Source: an uncultured Porphyromonadaceae bacterium (GTDB lineage Bacteria; Bacteroidota; Bacteroidia; Bacteroidales; Muribaculaceae). Taken from it: a stretch of 50,622 nucleotides of DNA. Location: contig CAMWUJ010000013.1 in assembly GCA_947177405.1 (NCBI GenBank), positions 1 through 50,622 of the forward strand, in the 5' to 3' direction. Numbering within the stretch: the first letter of the stretch is position 1; every line of letters begins with the position of its first letter. A program made the translations under genes and the position numbers. A model generated the notes under the pieces. It worked only from the letters and a program-made list of their open reading frames with translations, had not been told where the DNA came from and did no database searches. This document shows positions 36,501 to 44,761 of the stretch, in pieces.

Positions 36501-37010
36501 TCCGTCGATAGCCATTGTGGAGAGATAATCCGTGTCTATCTCTATACGATAGGTATCGCTCAGATCGGATTCGTATGCAAATGTGCGCAACACCTGCTGG
36601 AAGAAAGAGTCGATCGTTGAAACCTGAAAATCAGAATAATGGTTAAGAAGAATCTCCACCGCCCGGCGGCACACCTCGCTTATCTTCTCCTCGCTCACGC
36701 TTCGGCCGTTCACGCTAAGCTCCTCCACGAAATCCTTCATATAGTCGGGCTTTTTGCCAGCTGAGGGAGGATAGCCCAACGCATGGAGTTTCTCTACGAT
36801 GCGTTGCTGCATCTCGTTGGTGGCTTTATTGGTAAAAGTCACGGCAAGGATATGACTGAGGGAATCCTTCAGCTCATCCACAGTCCTCAGACGTCGTCCG
36901 CGACCGGGATAATCCTTATCTATCGGAATAGTGATATAATACCATATGTATTTCTTGGCAAGGGTGAAAGTCTTTCCCGATCCTGCCGAGGCTCGCTGCA
37001 ACTCCAACAT
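33558..37010 (-). CDS. AddA/RecB-like UvrD-family helicase-nuclease
   Basis: This 1150-residue protein has the layout of AddA-type DNA-repair enzymes. SF1A helicase motifs are complete: Walker A ASAGSGKT (7-14), motif II DEFQDT (from D435), motif III IIGDAKQSIYRFRNAD, motif V VMTVHKSKGLEYPVVIVP and motif VI LYVAFTRAAHELYIF. The C-terminal PD-(D/E)XK nuclease ends with VVVDYKFG, holding D1100 and K1102. Such proteins process double-strand breaks for recombination together with an AddB partner. No AddB-like gene is adjacent here, so the partner must be elsewhere. It lies 19 bases after the SUI1 gene and was probably co-transcribed with it. Confidence 0.93.
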   Translation of the reverse strand: MLELQRASAGSGKTFTLAKKYIWYYITIPIDKDYPGRGRRLRTVDELKDSLSHILAVTFTNKATNEMQQRIVEKLHALGYPPSAGKKPDYMKDFVEELSVNGRSVSEEKISEVCRRAVEILLNHYSDFQVSTIDSFFQQVLRTFAYESDLSDTYRIEIDTDYLSTMAIDGLLEDINSGHDESGASYWIEEIMSRARSDGKRWNIFAKSSADTDPYTLLRASVRRLENEDFKKIRRELDSYFKSDPDLTGIYERLRDKYEGEVKKRFEETKAAAKALHRLVKKNEGLIGEIDLKYFRGKAALAMDMKWYELPKKSGKTVESIAPKYTGAYTGRKKKGNTSIYDEMEDAEQNLAEAFDLWAGKLRSKEFRHWILYKENFPFMGMLQAIRRKRDEYLRENNAIELGETNSMLHDIIGEEDTPFIYERIGTRLNHFLIDEFQDTSEMQWRNMSPLLHESVSRGNENLIIGDAKQSIYRFRNADSSLISEKVPEEFGGGHEEAEAGSARNTNWRSDLRVVQFNNSFFEFLTLVLNRMVGAEVSEARRDFRTDYRNVVQHPNNKKKNGYVEVRNRKESDCDWKEYALQGVVDTVLDAVSRGFSMRDIAVLVDRNDQGEDVIAAFMDHNASGNPDLPAIEYVSEQSLRLSTSAAVSLVTSVLETICRGADPEVREGDDRARRGVADWSEVACNFRFFAMRNPELSTPECLDAFFKSGSDNDGIRRMLAKMQAVTLPALVESIIAEFVPQEIRKRDAVFLAAFQDLVLEYGEGHPSDIASFLQWWDERKGSASISSPENMDAVTVMTVHKSKGLEYPVVIVPFADAGFTDSTKKEEWRWVKPAGLGSDADGLPGYLPVSTNSLLEGTVHEHILNEYYDLKKMDSLNMLYVAFTRAAHELYIFSKPSTTKTPDPLKISSLLDMFLETVAEQGEGGPIELVEKSCFNVSEDTGYSYGIKYNPYEKNAKGKEADNSEKDMDDYCTRPTPEFLMYRTEDLPDIVDAEEGELSDDPDPRSEGNLLHEIMKDVGRQEDIPRAVRRYTIKGLISREESSRLAALLTVKTSREDVKGWFDGSRKVINERSILHSGRGVKRPDRIMVSPEGDAVVVDYKFGESLKSSAKYRRQVKNYVAALRETGRFRSVKGYVWYVRLDKVELASE

Positions 37011-37029
37011 AATTCTAATGCCGAATATG

Positions 37030-37362
37030 TTAAATTCTATACCCCATATCTTTCAAAAGAGGTTTCACTTTCTCGCGTACATCTCCCTGAAGAAGAATCT
37101 CTCCGCCACGGGAAGATCCCCCGATTCCAAGACGCTGCTTCAGGCGCGTGGCTGTCTCGCGGATCTCTTCGTCATCGCTTGTGAAGCCGAATATTATGGT
37201 CGCGGTCTTTCCTCCGCGCCCTTTCTTCTCCATAGCGATACTCAGCTTCTCCTTCTTTGCAGGCTTTCCGGCTTTCTCCTCCTTTTCTTCAAGATTTCCG
37301 CTTCCCGACTTATCTTCGGGAAGGGAATCTTTCACTTGTGATAACATCTCTTTCCAATCCAT
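37030..37362 (-). CDS. SUI1/eIF1-family (YciH-like) translation factor
   Basis: The 110-residue protein has a charged, variable N-terminus and a SUI1 domain from about 45: KTATIIFGFTSDDEEIRETATRLKQRLGIGGSSRGGEILLQGD...LLKDMGYRI. The GIGGSS-GGEILLQGD segment is the family signature. Bacterial homologues act on translation-initiation fidelity (family knowledge). It starts one base after the stop of the lipoprotein gene upstream and ends 19 bases before the AddA-like gene, so the three form one unit. Confidence 0.92.
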   Translation of the reverse strand: MDWKEMLSQVKDSLPEDKSGSGNLEEKEEKAGKPAKKEKLSIAMEKKGRGGKTATIIFGFTSDDEEIRETATRLKQRLGIGGSSRGGEILLQGDVREKVKPLLKDMGYRI

Positions 37363-37363
37363 G

Positions 37364-38458
37364 TCAGATTTTTGTTTTCAGTTCGTCGATTGAAACGGCA
37401 CGGTCGATAAGCTGTCCTTCCGTATCGAAGATAAAGAAAGCGGGCATCTCAGTCACATTATATTTGGTAAGTATTCCGGAATTGCGTCCCTCGGAATCCG
37501 ACACCGTTACCCACGGAAGATTCTTGGCTGCTTCCCTCCATTCATAGAGACCCGAATCGAGGGATACCATATAAAATGTCACTGCTCCTCCCCGTGAGTT
37601 ATAAAGGTCGGCCAATGCTTTATTGATCGCCGGCGATTCTTTCTCATTCATCATCGACACAATCATCACACCCTTTTTTCCATGACCCACCACATCGGAG
37701 AGCCTGCGATCTGTGCCGGTCTCATCAGGAAGCGTGATGTCGATAAGCTTTATCTCCTCAGCCTCCACCACTCTCTTGCGGCCTGCCGCGCTGTTCTTCC
37801 TCTTCATGGCGTCAATGGAAGCCTGGCGCAACATTCCCACATGCGGATCATTGGGACGGAACTGCTCGAAAGCTGTGGCGACTGCCGCATAATATTTTGC
37901 ATCAGTGTTGTCGGTAACATCATAGAGAGGAGTATTTCCCACAGTCTTTGTGAGAACATAATAACTCATTATTCCACCTTGCGCATCCTTGAGATATTTG
38001 GAATAGACATTTTTCTTGAATTCATCTCTCTTCGCCTTGTCGTTGAAATCAAGGGCAAGGAGCTCCTTCTCGAAGGCTGCCATCTTTTCAGCCTGCGGAC
38101 TACCCGTGACAGTGAACTCATGCCCGAACTTCGAGGCGGTGGAGCTCACGGTAAGGGTTTCGGTGGAATCGACCGGCAGATAAATGTACCGGTCGCCCAA
38201 TGAGAGTCGGTAGATTTCCGGAGAAGATGGACGGGCGCTTGTGATGCTGAAACTCCCGGTGCCTCCTACTCTTGCAGAATCAACCGGAATCCAACGGCCG
38301 TGGAAATCAGCTTTTTCAAGCACTATACTCTTGTCGGATCCACCTTCGACGGTGCCGTTAACCTTGAACTCATTTTTCTTGCAGCCTCCCATCCCCAACA
38401 CGCAGACAGCTATCAGGGAAGCAAGCCCTAATTTTTGATATTTTGAAGAATTAATCAT
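37364..38458 (-). CDS. DUF4369 / thioredoxin-like lipoprotein lacking the CxxC motif
   Basis: The 364-residue protein has a lipobox (LGMGGCKK, Cys26). A DUF4369-type beta-domain fills about 30-125 (FKVNGTVEGGSDKSIVLEKADFHGRWIPVDSARV). The C-terminal half is a TlpA-like thioredoxin fold: the strand GVMIVSMMNE, the cis-Pro loop NVTEMPAFFIF and a final strand. At the usual CxxC position the sequence reads MNEKES, with no cysteine, so it cannot be a standard disulfide reductase. Related Bacteroidales proteins anchor to the outer membrane and do have CxxC. Its start faces the pnp promoter divergently. Confidence 0.9.
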   Translation of the reverse strand: MINSSKYQKLGLASLIAVCVLGMGGCKKNEFKVNGTVEGGSDKSIVLEKADFHGRWIPVDSARVGGTGSFSITSARPSSPEIYRLSLGDRYIYLPVDSTETLTVSSTASKFGHEFTVTGSPQAEKMAAFEKELLALDFNDKAKRDEFKKNVYSKYLKDAQGGIMSYYVLTKTVGNTPLYDVTDNTDAKYYAAVATAFEQFRPNDPHVGMLRQASIDAMKRKNSAAGRKRVVEAEEIKLIDITLPDETGTDRRLSDVVGHGKKGVMIVSMMNEKESPAINKALADLYNSRGGAVTFYMVSLDSGLYEWREAAKNLPWVTVSDSEGRNSGILTKYNVTEMPAFFIFDTEGQLIDRAVSIDELKTKI

Positions 38459-38528
38459 CTTGTTGTGTCATAAACTTTCCACAAAGTTAACATGAATATC
38501 CCTATTGTTCAAAATAACTTACTCCTTT

Positions 38529-38560
38529 TTTGTTAAAATGGAATTAAAATGTTAATTTTG
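38529..38560 (+). promoter_or_regulatory. Promoter of pnp (TTTG-N20-TAATTTTG)
   Basis: TTTG at 38529-38532 and TAATTTTG at 38553-38560 are separated by 20 bases. The predicted start near 38566 leaves a leader of about 70 bases before the ATG at 38635. Confidence 0.85.
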
Positions 38561-38572
38561 TGACAATTTCGC

Positions 38573-38620
38573 GGAGCGGACCTTTGCGCTCCTTTTCATG
38601 CAATTTTTTCGCGAAGAAAT
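38573..38620 (+). promoter_or_regulatory. Structured leader of pnp
   Basis: GGAGCG (38573-38578) pairs with CGCTCC (38587-38592) around an 8-base loop and is followed by TTTT. A second small palindrome, TTCGCGAA, lies near 38608-38616. Such a stem might terminate some transcripts or be cut by RNase III to let PNPase control its own mRNA, as known in E. coli (inference here). Confidence 0.5.
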
Positions 38621-38634
38621 ACAATAAAGAATCT

Positions 38635-40950
38635 ATGTACAAAGCAACAAAAAAAACCATCGCCCTGCCCGACGGCCGCGAGATCACGATCGAGACCGGC
38701 AAACTGGCAAAGCAGGCTGATGGTGCGGTGGAAGTAAGAATGGGGAACACCATGCTCCTCGCCACCGTATGTTCGGCCAAAGAGGCCGGAGAGGGCGTTG
38801 ACTTCATGCCCCTCACAGTGGAATATAAAGAGAAATATTCCTCCATCGGTCGATATCCCGGCGGTTTCCTCAAACGTGAAGGACGCGCCAGCGATTATGA
38901 GATCCTCACATCCCGTCTGGTTGACCGTGTGCTCCGTCCCCTCTTCCCGGACAATTATCATGCCGAGACTTTTGTAAATGTCACCATGTATTCGGCTGAT
39001 GAGAACGAAGCTCCCGACGCACTCGCCGGCATCGCAGCCTCAGCTGCCCTGATGTGTAGCGATGTCCCCTTCAACGGTCCTATCTCTGAAGTGAGAGTGG
39101 CCCGCGTGGATGGCGAATGGGTGATCAATCCCACTTTCGATCAAATGGAGAAAGCCGACATTGAACTGATGGTCGGTGCCACTTATGATAACATCATGAT
39201 GGTGGAGGGCGAGATGAATGAAGTATCGGAAGCCGAACTTCTCGAAGCCCTCAAAGTGGCTCATGAAGAGATCAAGAAACACTGCCTTGCCCAGATGGAG
39301 CTCATGAAAGAGGCCGGCAAGGAAACAAAGCGGGAATATTCCCATGAAATCAATGACGATGCCCTTCGTGCCGATGTTCGTGAGAAATGCTACGATAAAG
39401 CCTACGCCATTGCTAAAGCCGGTTCTGCCGACAAACATTGGCGTAATGAAAGCTTCAAGGCTATCTGCGAGGAATATATCGAGAATCTCCCCGAGATGAC
39501 CGAGGAGCAGCTTGAGAAATATGATGAGAACCAGCGTATCGCCATGGTGAAACGCTATTATCATGATGTGGAGAAAGAGGCCATGCGCCGCTGCGTGCTT
39601 GACGAGGGTATCCGTCTCGACGGCAGAAAGACCACCGATATCCGTCCCATCTGGTGTGAGGTGGATTATCTCCCCGGTCCTCACGGAACTGCCATCTTTA
39701 CCCGTGGCGAGACACAGGCTCTTGTGACAGCTACTCTCGGCACTACCCTCGATGAGAAAATCATCGATGATGTGCTCAATAAAAGCACTGAGCGCTTTCT
39801 CCTCCATTATAACTTCCCTCCTTTCTCTACCGGTGAGGCCCGTCCCCAGCGTGGTGTAGGACGTCGCGAAGTTGGTCACGGTAATCTTGCACATCGTGCC
39901 CTCAAACGTATGTTCCCCGAAGGATTCCCTTATACTTGCCGTATCGTGTCGGATATTCTTGAATCCAACGGTTCATCATCAATGGCTACCGTATGCGGTG
40001 GCACTCTCGCCCTCCTTGATGCGGGTGTGAAGATGAAACGTCCCGTAGCCGGTGTGGCAATGGGTCTTATCTCTGACGAAGGTGCTGTGAAATATGCCGT
40101 ACTCTCCGATATCCTCGGTGATGAGGATCACCTCGGAGATATGGACTTCAAGGTGACTGGTACCACCGAAGGTATCACCGCCACTCAGATGGATATCAAA
40201 TGTGACGGTCTTTCTTATGAGATTCTTGAGAAAGCTCTTGAGCAGGCTCGTCAGGGTCGTCTCCATATCCTCAATATCATCAATGAGACCATACCCGAAG
40301 CTCGTGAAGACTATAAGCCTCATGTGCCCCGTCTTATCACTCTCGACATCCCCAAAGAGATGATCGGTGCCGTTATCGGGCCTCAGGGTAAGGTGATCCA
40401 GGGTATTCAGGAGGAGACAGGTACTGTCATCTCTATCGACGAGGATGAAAAGACCGGTCTTGGACACGTGGAAATCGCATCTAAAGACAAGGCCAGCATC
40501 GAAGCGGCTCTTGCCAAGATCAAGGCAATTGTGGCTCAGCCCGAAGAGGGTGAGGTTTATGAGGGCACAGTGCGTTCTATCCTCGATTTCGGTGCATTCG
40601 TTGAATTCATGCCCGGCCGCGACGGTCTGCTCCATATCTCCGAAATCTCTTGGGATCGTCTTGACTCCATGGATGCCAGCGGAATCAAGGAGGGTGACAA
40701 GGTGAAGGTGAAACTTATCGAAATCGACAAAAAGACCGGAAAATTCCGTCTCTCCATGCGTGTGCTCACTCCCAAGCCCGAGGGCTATGTGGAGCGTGAA
40801 GCCCGTCCTCGTCGCGAAAGCGGCGACCGTCCTCGCCGCGAGGGTGGTGACAGAGGACCCCGTCGTGATGGCGACCGTGGGCCTCGTCAGCCTCGTCGTG
40901 ACAACGGCGACCGTGGGCCTCGCACTTTCACTCCTCGCAATCGCGATTAG
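38635..40950 (+). CDS. pnp: Polyribonucleotide nucleotidyltransferase (PNPase)
   Basis: The 771-residue enzyme degrades RNA from the 3' end with phosphate. Domains in order are: first RNase PH domain (about 1-145), helical linker, second RNase PH domain (about 320-545, [16 protein letters not shown] and [16 protein letters not shown]), KH domain (about 575-630, [21 protein letters not shown]) and S1 domain (about 640-715, [31 protein letters not shown]). About 45 residues at the end are rich in Arg, Gly, Asp and Pro in repeats such as [10 protein letters not shown], not part of the E. coli form. The start is taken at the ATG of [14 protein letters not shown]; the frame is open 25 codons upstream, but those overlap the promoter. 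Confidence 0.97.
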   Translation: MYKATKKTIALPDGREITIETGKLAKQADGAVEVRMGNTMLLATVCSAKEAGEGVDFMPLTVEYKEKYSSIGRYPGGFLKREGRASDYEILTSRLVDRVLRPLFPDNYHAETFVNVTMYSADENEAPDALAGIAASAALMCSDVPFNGPISEVRVARVDGEWVINPTFDQMEKADIELMVGATYDNIMMVEGEMNEVSEAELLEALKVAHEEIKKHCLAQMELMKEAGKETKREYSHEINDDALRADVREKCYDKAYAIAKAGSADKHWRNESFKAICEEYIENLPEMTEEQLEKYDENQRIAMVKRYYHDVEKEAMRRCVLDEGIRLDGRKTTDIRPIWCEVDYLPGPHGTAIFTRGETQALVTATLGTTLDEKIIDDVLNKSTERFLLHYNFPPFSTGEARPQRGVGRREVGHGNLAHRALKRMFPEGFPYTCRIVSDILESNGSSSMATVCGGTLALLDAGVKMKRPVAGVAMGLISDEGAVKYAVLSDILGDEDHLGDMDFKVTGTTEGITATQMDIKCDGLSYEILEKALEQARQGRLHILNIINETIPEAREDYKPHVPRLITLDIPKEMIGAVIGPQGKVIQGIQEETGTVISIDEDEKTGLGHVEIASKDKASIEAALAKIKAIVAQPEEGEVYEGTVRSILDFGAFVEFMPGRDGLLHISEISWDRLDSMDASGIKEGDKVKVKLIEIDKKTGKFRLSMRVLTPKPEGYVEREARPRRESGDRPRREGGDRGPRRDGDRGPRQPRRDNGDRGPRTFTPRNRD

Positions 40951-40974
40951 TTCCTAAATAAGCAGTTAATTATA

Positions 40975-41014
40975 AAATCGCCTGCGGACCCTTGTGGAAG
41001 CAGGCGATTTTTTA
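40975..41014 (+). terminator. Rho-independent terminator after pnp
   Basis: AAATCGCCTGC (40975-40985) pairs perfectly with GCAGGCGATTT (41000-41010), followed by TTT. The stem is 11 bp. Confidence 0.92.
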
Positions 41015-41053
41015 TATTTATTCAAAGCTATGAAAGGAGGCGGATTGTCAATC

Positions 41054-41317
41054 TCATTTGAAGTATTCTTCCGCAACGGCTTCTACGGAAGCCTCATCCA
41101 CCTTCCATTTCCCTTCGGGATTCATCTCCACAAGCTCCATCACATCGTAACACTCGATATCGGGTGATTCCACGTCCACCTCTCGGCTATCGGCAAGATA
41201 CGCATCCATCGTTGCGGGTTTAATACATAACTGTGCATTATCATCATATCCCTCTTCATCGCGGATATATTCTTTCACTACCGAGATCAATCGTCCCTTA
41301 AATTCTTCTTTAGTCAT
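41054..41317 (-). CDS. Hypothetical acidic protein (87 aa)
   Basis: I do not recognise this 87-residue soluble, acidic protein. It begins MTKEEFKGRLISVVKEYIRDEEGYDDNAQLCIKPATMDAYLADS and ends VEAVAEEYFK. No signal or membrane segment is present. Six more codons upstream also read open from an ATG at 41335, but the ATG at 41317 is preferred because it starts the helical domain. A terminator lies directly upstream at 41340-41374, so it must have its own promoter in a very short space or be read through from the BI-1 gene. Confidence 0.72.
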   Translation of the reverse strand: MTKEEFKGRLISVVKEYIRDEEGYDDNAQLCIKPATMDAYLADSREVDVESPDIECYDVMELVEMNPEGKWKVDEASVEAVAEEYFK

Positions 41318-41339
41318 TTTACACAAATTATACAAAATA

Positions 41340-41374
41340 AAAATCGGGAACTCTTTTTAAGAGATCCCGATTTA
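41340..41374 (-). terminator. Terminator after the BI-1 family gene
   Basis: AAATCGGGA (41341-41349) pairs with TCCCGATTT (41365-41373); CTCTT/AAGAG extends the stem after one A/A mismatch. A-rich sequence to the left becomes a T run on the minus strand. Confidence 0.85.
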
Positions 41375-41389
41375 TGATTCAAATTCCAA

Positions 41390-42124
41390 TTAATCGCGGC
41401 CTCCTCCGAATATACGAAGAAGGAAGAGGAACAGGTTGATGAAATCGAGATAGAGATTCATCGCACCCATTGTAGCGAGTTTGTCCTGAAGAGCCGGATC
41501 CAGATTGGCAGCTGCAAGACGTTTCACTTGCTGAGTGTCCCAGGCGGTGAGACCTACAAAAAGCAGAACTCCCACAATGGATATAACCCACTCCATAGCA
41601 GTGCTCTTAAGGAAGATATTCACTACCATCGCTATGATCAGACCGAAAAGAGCCATCAGAAGGATAGAACCCATCTTGCTGAGGTCAGCCTTGGTGAAAT
41701 AGCCATATACCGACATCACGCCGAAGGTGCCGGCAGTGATGAAAAGAGTTGATACTATTGTGCCGAGGCGATATGCAATGAAGATCGGCGCAAGCCACAC
41801 TCCCATAAGAGCCGAATAGATGAGGAATAACACCAAAACCGTTCCGGTGCTCATCTTCATCATCCTCACGGGAATCAGGATGGCCATCGCGAACATGGCG
41901 ATAAGTATTCCCCAAAACACTATCTGATTGCCGAATACGAACATCATGGCAGCCTGCGAACTTGCCACGCCCAAAGCGCAGAAAGCCGAAATCAGAAGGC
42001 CGATAAACATTCGTACATACACTTTCTTAAGAACACCGTTGGTCTGCGCCGCTACGGTGTTGCCACCAAAACCTCCACCATAATAAGGAGGAGGGGTGGT
42101 AAGTTTTGATTGATCGTAACTCAT
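41390..42124 (-). CDS. Bax inhibitor-1 / YccA-family membrane protein
   Basis: The 244-residue protein has seven hydrophobic segments from residue 37 to the end, with a short cytoplasmic N-terminus containing PPPYYGGGFGG. Typical family stretches are VLKKVYVRMFIGLLISAFCALGV, ILIPVRMMKMSTGTVLVLFLIYSALMGVWLAPIF and FVGLTAWDTQQVKRLA; the last holds the conserved AWDTQ motif. Members are thought to leak calcium or act in stress control (family knowledge). It is a single-gene unit on the minus strand with its own terminator. Confidence 0.94.
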   Translation of the reverse strand: MSYDQSKLTTPPPYYGGGFGGNTVAAQTNGVLKKVYVRMFIGLLISAFCALGVASSQAAMMFVFGNQIVFWGILIAMFAMAILIPVRMMKMSTGTVLVLFLIYSALMGVWLAPIFIAYRLGTIVSTLFITAGTFGVMSVYGYFTKADLSKMGSILLMALFGLIIAMVVNIFLKSTAMEWVISIVGVLLFVGLTAWDTQQVKRLAAANLDPALQDKLATMGAMNLYLDFINLFLFLLRIFGGGRD

Positions 42125-42199
42125 ATCTTATCAATTTTAAATGTTTCTTTTATTATTATAACAAAGAGAAACTCTTAATTTATCTTTGCTATCTAAGCA

Positions 42200-42220
42200 A
42201 TGTCAGAACCGTTCTGACAT
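42200..42220. other. Short inverted repeat at the end of argS
   Basis: ATGTCAGAAC (42200-42209) and GTTCTGACAT (42211-42220) form a near-perfect 21-bp palindrome touching the argS stop codon. No T run follows on the minus strand, so it is more like an operator for the BI-1 gene or an mRNA 3' stem than a terminator. Confidence 0.5.
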
Positions 42221-43998
42221 CACATGCGCTCGGGCATTTCGATTCCGAGCAGTGCCATTGCGCTCTTCAGAGTGCGAGCCACCACAAAGGAGATGAGGAG
42301 ACGGAGGTCGCGCACTTCCTTATTCTCTTCCTTGAGAATCGAATAGTCGTGATAGAACTGATTGTATTCTTTTGCCAGATCATACGCATAATTGGCAATC
42401 ACAGCCGGAGAATAGTTGCGTCCTGCCTCGGCCACCACCGACGGGAAATCCGCCACTTTCTGAATAAGTGTACTCTCCTTCTGATTGGGCACAGCCTTAG
42501 GAGTAGCCTCGGGATTAAAGTCACCCGCCTTGCGTATCACGGAATTGATACGAGCATAGGTATATTGGATAAATGGACCTGTGTTTCCATTGAAATCAAT
42601 TGATTCCTTAGGATTGAAGAGCATATTCTTCTTCGGATCTACTTTCAGAAGGAAATATTTCAAAGCTCCGAGGCCTACCATACGCGCCACTTCCGCCGCC
42701 TCTTCAGGAGACATCTCTTTCAAACGGTCGGCCGACATCTCGGCAGCGCCCGAAACCATAGTATCTATCAGATCGTCGGCATCCACCACTGTGCCCTCAC
42801 GCGATTTCATCTTCCCCTCGGGAAGTTCAACCATTCCGTAGGAGAAGTGGGTAAGGTCTTTTCCCCATTTGAAGCCGAGCTTATCAAGTAAAAGCGAGAG
42901 CACCTGGAAATGATAATTCTGCTCGTTGCCCACCACATACACCATCTTGTCGATGGGATAGTCCTGATAGCGTAGCTTGGCTGTCCCGATATCCTGGGTC
43001 ATATATACGGATGTGCCGTCGGCACGAAGCAAGAGTTTATGGTCGAGCCCGTCGTTTGTGAGGTCAGCCCATACCGACCCATCCTCCTTGCGGAACATTA
43101 TCCCCTGCTCAAGGCCTCCCAACACAAGGTCCTTACCTTCAAGATAGGTGTCGGATTCATAATATATCTTGTCGAAATCCACACCCAGACGCTTATAGGT
43201 CTCATCGAAACCGGCATAGACCCATTCATTCATCATCTTCCACAGGCCGCGCACTTCGGGATCGCCTTGTTCCCATTTGCGGAGCATCTCCCTGGCCTCT
43301 GCCATAAGCTCGGATTTCTCCTTGGCTTCATCCTCGGAGATACCATCACGGTCCATGATCTGTTTCACCTCATCCTTGTAATGCTTGTCGAAAGCCACAT
43401 AGAAATCACCGATCAGATGATCACCTTTCTTTCCGGCTTTATCCGGTGTGATGCCTTCACCCCATTTCTTCCATGCAAGCATCGACTTGCAGATATGGAT
43501 ACCTCGGTCGTTAACGATATTGGTCTTTACCACTTTCTTCCCGTTGGCTTTCAGAATCTGCGACAAGGAATATCCGAGAAGGTTATTGCGCACATGGCCC
43601 AGATGAAGAGGCTTGTTGGTGTTGGGAGAAGAATATTCCACCATGACCAGCTCAGAATCAGGACCGGCTTCTGTCAGACCCCATTTCTCCGTGCCTGCTA
43701 TCTCATGTAGCAATCCAAGCCAATACTCAGGATTGATGCTTAGATTGAGAAAACCTTTCACCACATTGAATTTCTCCACTGCCTCCACATTCTTTTGGAG
43801 CCACTCCCCTATTTCTGTGGCAGTAGCTTCAGGATTTTTATGGGAGGCTTTCAGGAACGGGAACACCACTACAGTGAGGTCTCCCTCAAATTCTTTCTTG
43901 GTTGCTGATGGAATCGCCTGCTGTTCGGCTATCTCCACACCGTAAAGATCTTTTACGGCTTTCATCACGCCCTGCGCGATTATTTGCTCTATTGTCAT
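42220..43998 (-). CDS. argS: Arginyl-tRNA synthetase
   Basis: The 592-residue class I enzyme charges tRNA-Arg. The N-terminal additional domain (about 1-110) is followed by the catalytic domain with SSPNTNKPLHLGHVRNNLLG (the HIGH-like HLGH at about 133-136) and GKMKSREGTVV (the KMSKS-like loop, about 398-408). The C-terminal helical DALR anticodon-binding domain ends with LKSAMALLGIEMPERM. Length and motifs match normal ArgRS. It is a monocistronic gene on the minus strand. Confidence 0.97.
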   Translation of the reverse strand: MTIEQIIAQGVMKAVKDLYGVEIAEQQAIPSATKKEFEGDLTVVVFPFLKASHKNPEATATEIGEWLQKNVEAVEKFNVVKGFLNLSINPEYWLGLLHEIAGTEKWGLTEAGPDSELVMVEYSSPNTNKPLHLGHVRNNLLGYSLSQILKANGKKVVKTNIVNDRGIHICKSMLAWKKWGEGITPDKAGKKGDHLIGDFYVAFDKHYKDEVKQIMDRDGISEDEAKEKSELMAEAREMLRKWEQGDPEVRGLWKMMNEWVYAGFDETYKRLGVDFDKIYYESDTYLEGKDLVLGGLEQGIMFRKEDGSVWADLTNDGLDHKLLLRADGTSVYMTQDIGTAKLRYQDYPIDKMVYVVGNEQNYHFQVLSLLLDKLGFKWGKDLTHFSYGMVELPEGKMKSREGTVVDADDLIDTMVSGAAEMSADRLKEMSPEEAAEVARMVGLGALKYFLLKVDPKKNMLFNPKESIDFNGNTGPFIQYTYARINSVIRKAGDFNPEATPKAVPNQKESTLIQKVADFPSVVAEAGRNYSPAVIANYAYDLAKEYNQFYHDYSILKEENKEVRDLRLLISFVVARTLKSAMALLGIEMPERM

Positions 43999-44127
43999 TG
44001 CTAATTAATATAGTGAAGTAGCTGCCGAGTTTCCCTTTTCATCTGCAAGGTTAATTCCGACAGTCTTAATATTAGACATCCGAGGCACATCTCAGTTTAA
44101 GACTCCTCATAGAATTTACAAAATTAC

Positions 44128-44160
44128 AAAAAAATAGGGAGTCGGCAAGCCGATTCCCTA
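44128..44160 (-). terminator. Terminator after the HU gene
   Basis: TAGGGA (44135-44140) pairs with TCCCTA (44155-44160), and TCGG/CCGA (44142-44145 and 44150-44153) extends it after a G-T pair to a CAAG loop. Seven A residues on the left become a T run on the minus strand. Confidence 0.9.
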
Positions 44161-44187
44161 CAGTTTTTGATAGCGGTTATCTCTTTT

Positions 44188-44451
44188 TTACTTACCCAGA
44201 CCGTCGGCTGGTTTGAATTTAACCACCTTGCGGGCTGCAATAGTGATTTTTTCTTTTGTACGGGGATTGATGCCGGTGCGTTCGGGTTTCTCCTGCATGG
44301 AGAAAGTGCCGAAGCCAAGAAGCTGAACCTTATCATCATTTGCAAGCGCCTGCTCGATGCTCTCAAGCATTGCATCGAGAGCGGCTTTAGCTTCTACTTT
44401 ATTGATATTGGCCTTTGCGGCAATCTCATTGACTAAATCTGTCTTATTCAT
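44188..44451 (-). CDS. hup: HU-family DNA-binding protein
   Basis: The 87-residue nucleoid protein shows the full HU fold: MNKTDLVNEIAAKANINKVEAKAALDAMLESIEQAL (helices), VQLLGFGTFSMQEKPERTGINPRTKEKITIAARKVVKFKP (strands and DNA-binding arm). It bends and packs DNA as a dimer. A consensus promoter lies upstream and a clear terminator downstream, so it is an independent unit. Confidence 0.96.
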   Translation of the reverse strand: MNKTDLVNEIAAKANINKVEAKAALDAMLESIEQALANDDKVQLLGFGTFSMQEKPERTGINPRTKEKITIAARKVVKFKPADGLGK

Positions 44452-44761
44452 AATTATCTGATTTATATTTTGGATTATATTCTAAATTGCTTCGGGGTTT
44501 TACACAATTTTTGGCAAATATACACATTAAATGCTTAATGACAAATATTTTATTCCAAAACTTGCATTTTTTCTTCTTTTTTTATCTCTCATACTCTTTA
44601 ATTAAACGCTTTCCGCGCCTTTAATGTTGACTTTCTTCTTTATTTTAAAGGGTTCCCTGAGTTTAAAATATCATTTTAGGAAGGATAATTTTATTAAAAA
44701 TTCTTTATTTCTTTTCCTACTCCGTCTTATTTTAGTATTTTTGCGGAATATTATTCAAACT
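44452..44761. other. Divergent promoter region between hup and the rhomboid genes
   Basis: The 310 bases hold no gene. The HU promoter is on the minus strand at 44515-44545. A -7 box TATTTTTG at 44736-44743 lies 18 bases before the rhomboid ATG but lacks a TTTG partner at the -33 distance. Confidence 0.6.
44515..44545 (-). promoter_or_regulatory. Promoter of the HU gene (TTTG-N19-TATATTTG, minus strand)
   Basis: On the minus strand TTTG (44545-44542) and TATATTTG (44522-44515) are separated by 19 bases, a full consensus match. The HU start codon is 63 bases further on. Confidence 0.82.

Noticed and set aside
39040..39894. 284-codon open frame on the minus strand opposite pnp
   Set aside because: Codon bias in a strongly conserved gene leaves the antisense open. 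The product resembles no family.
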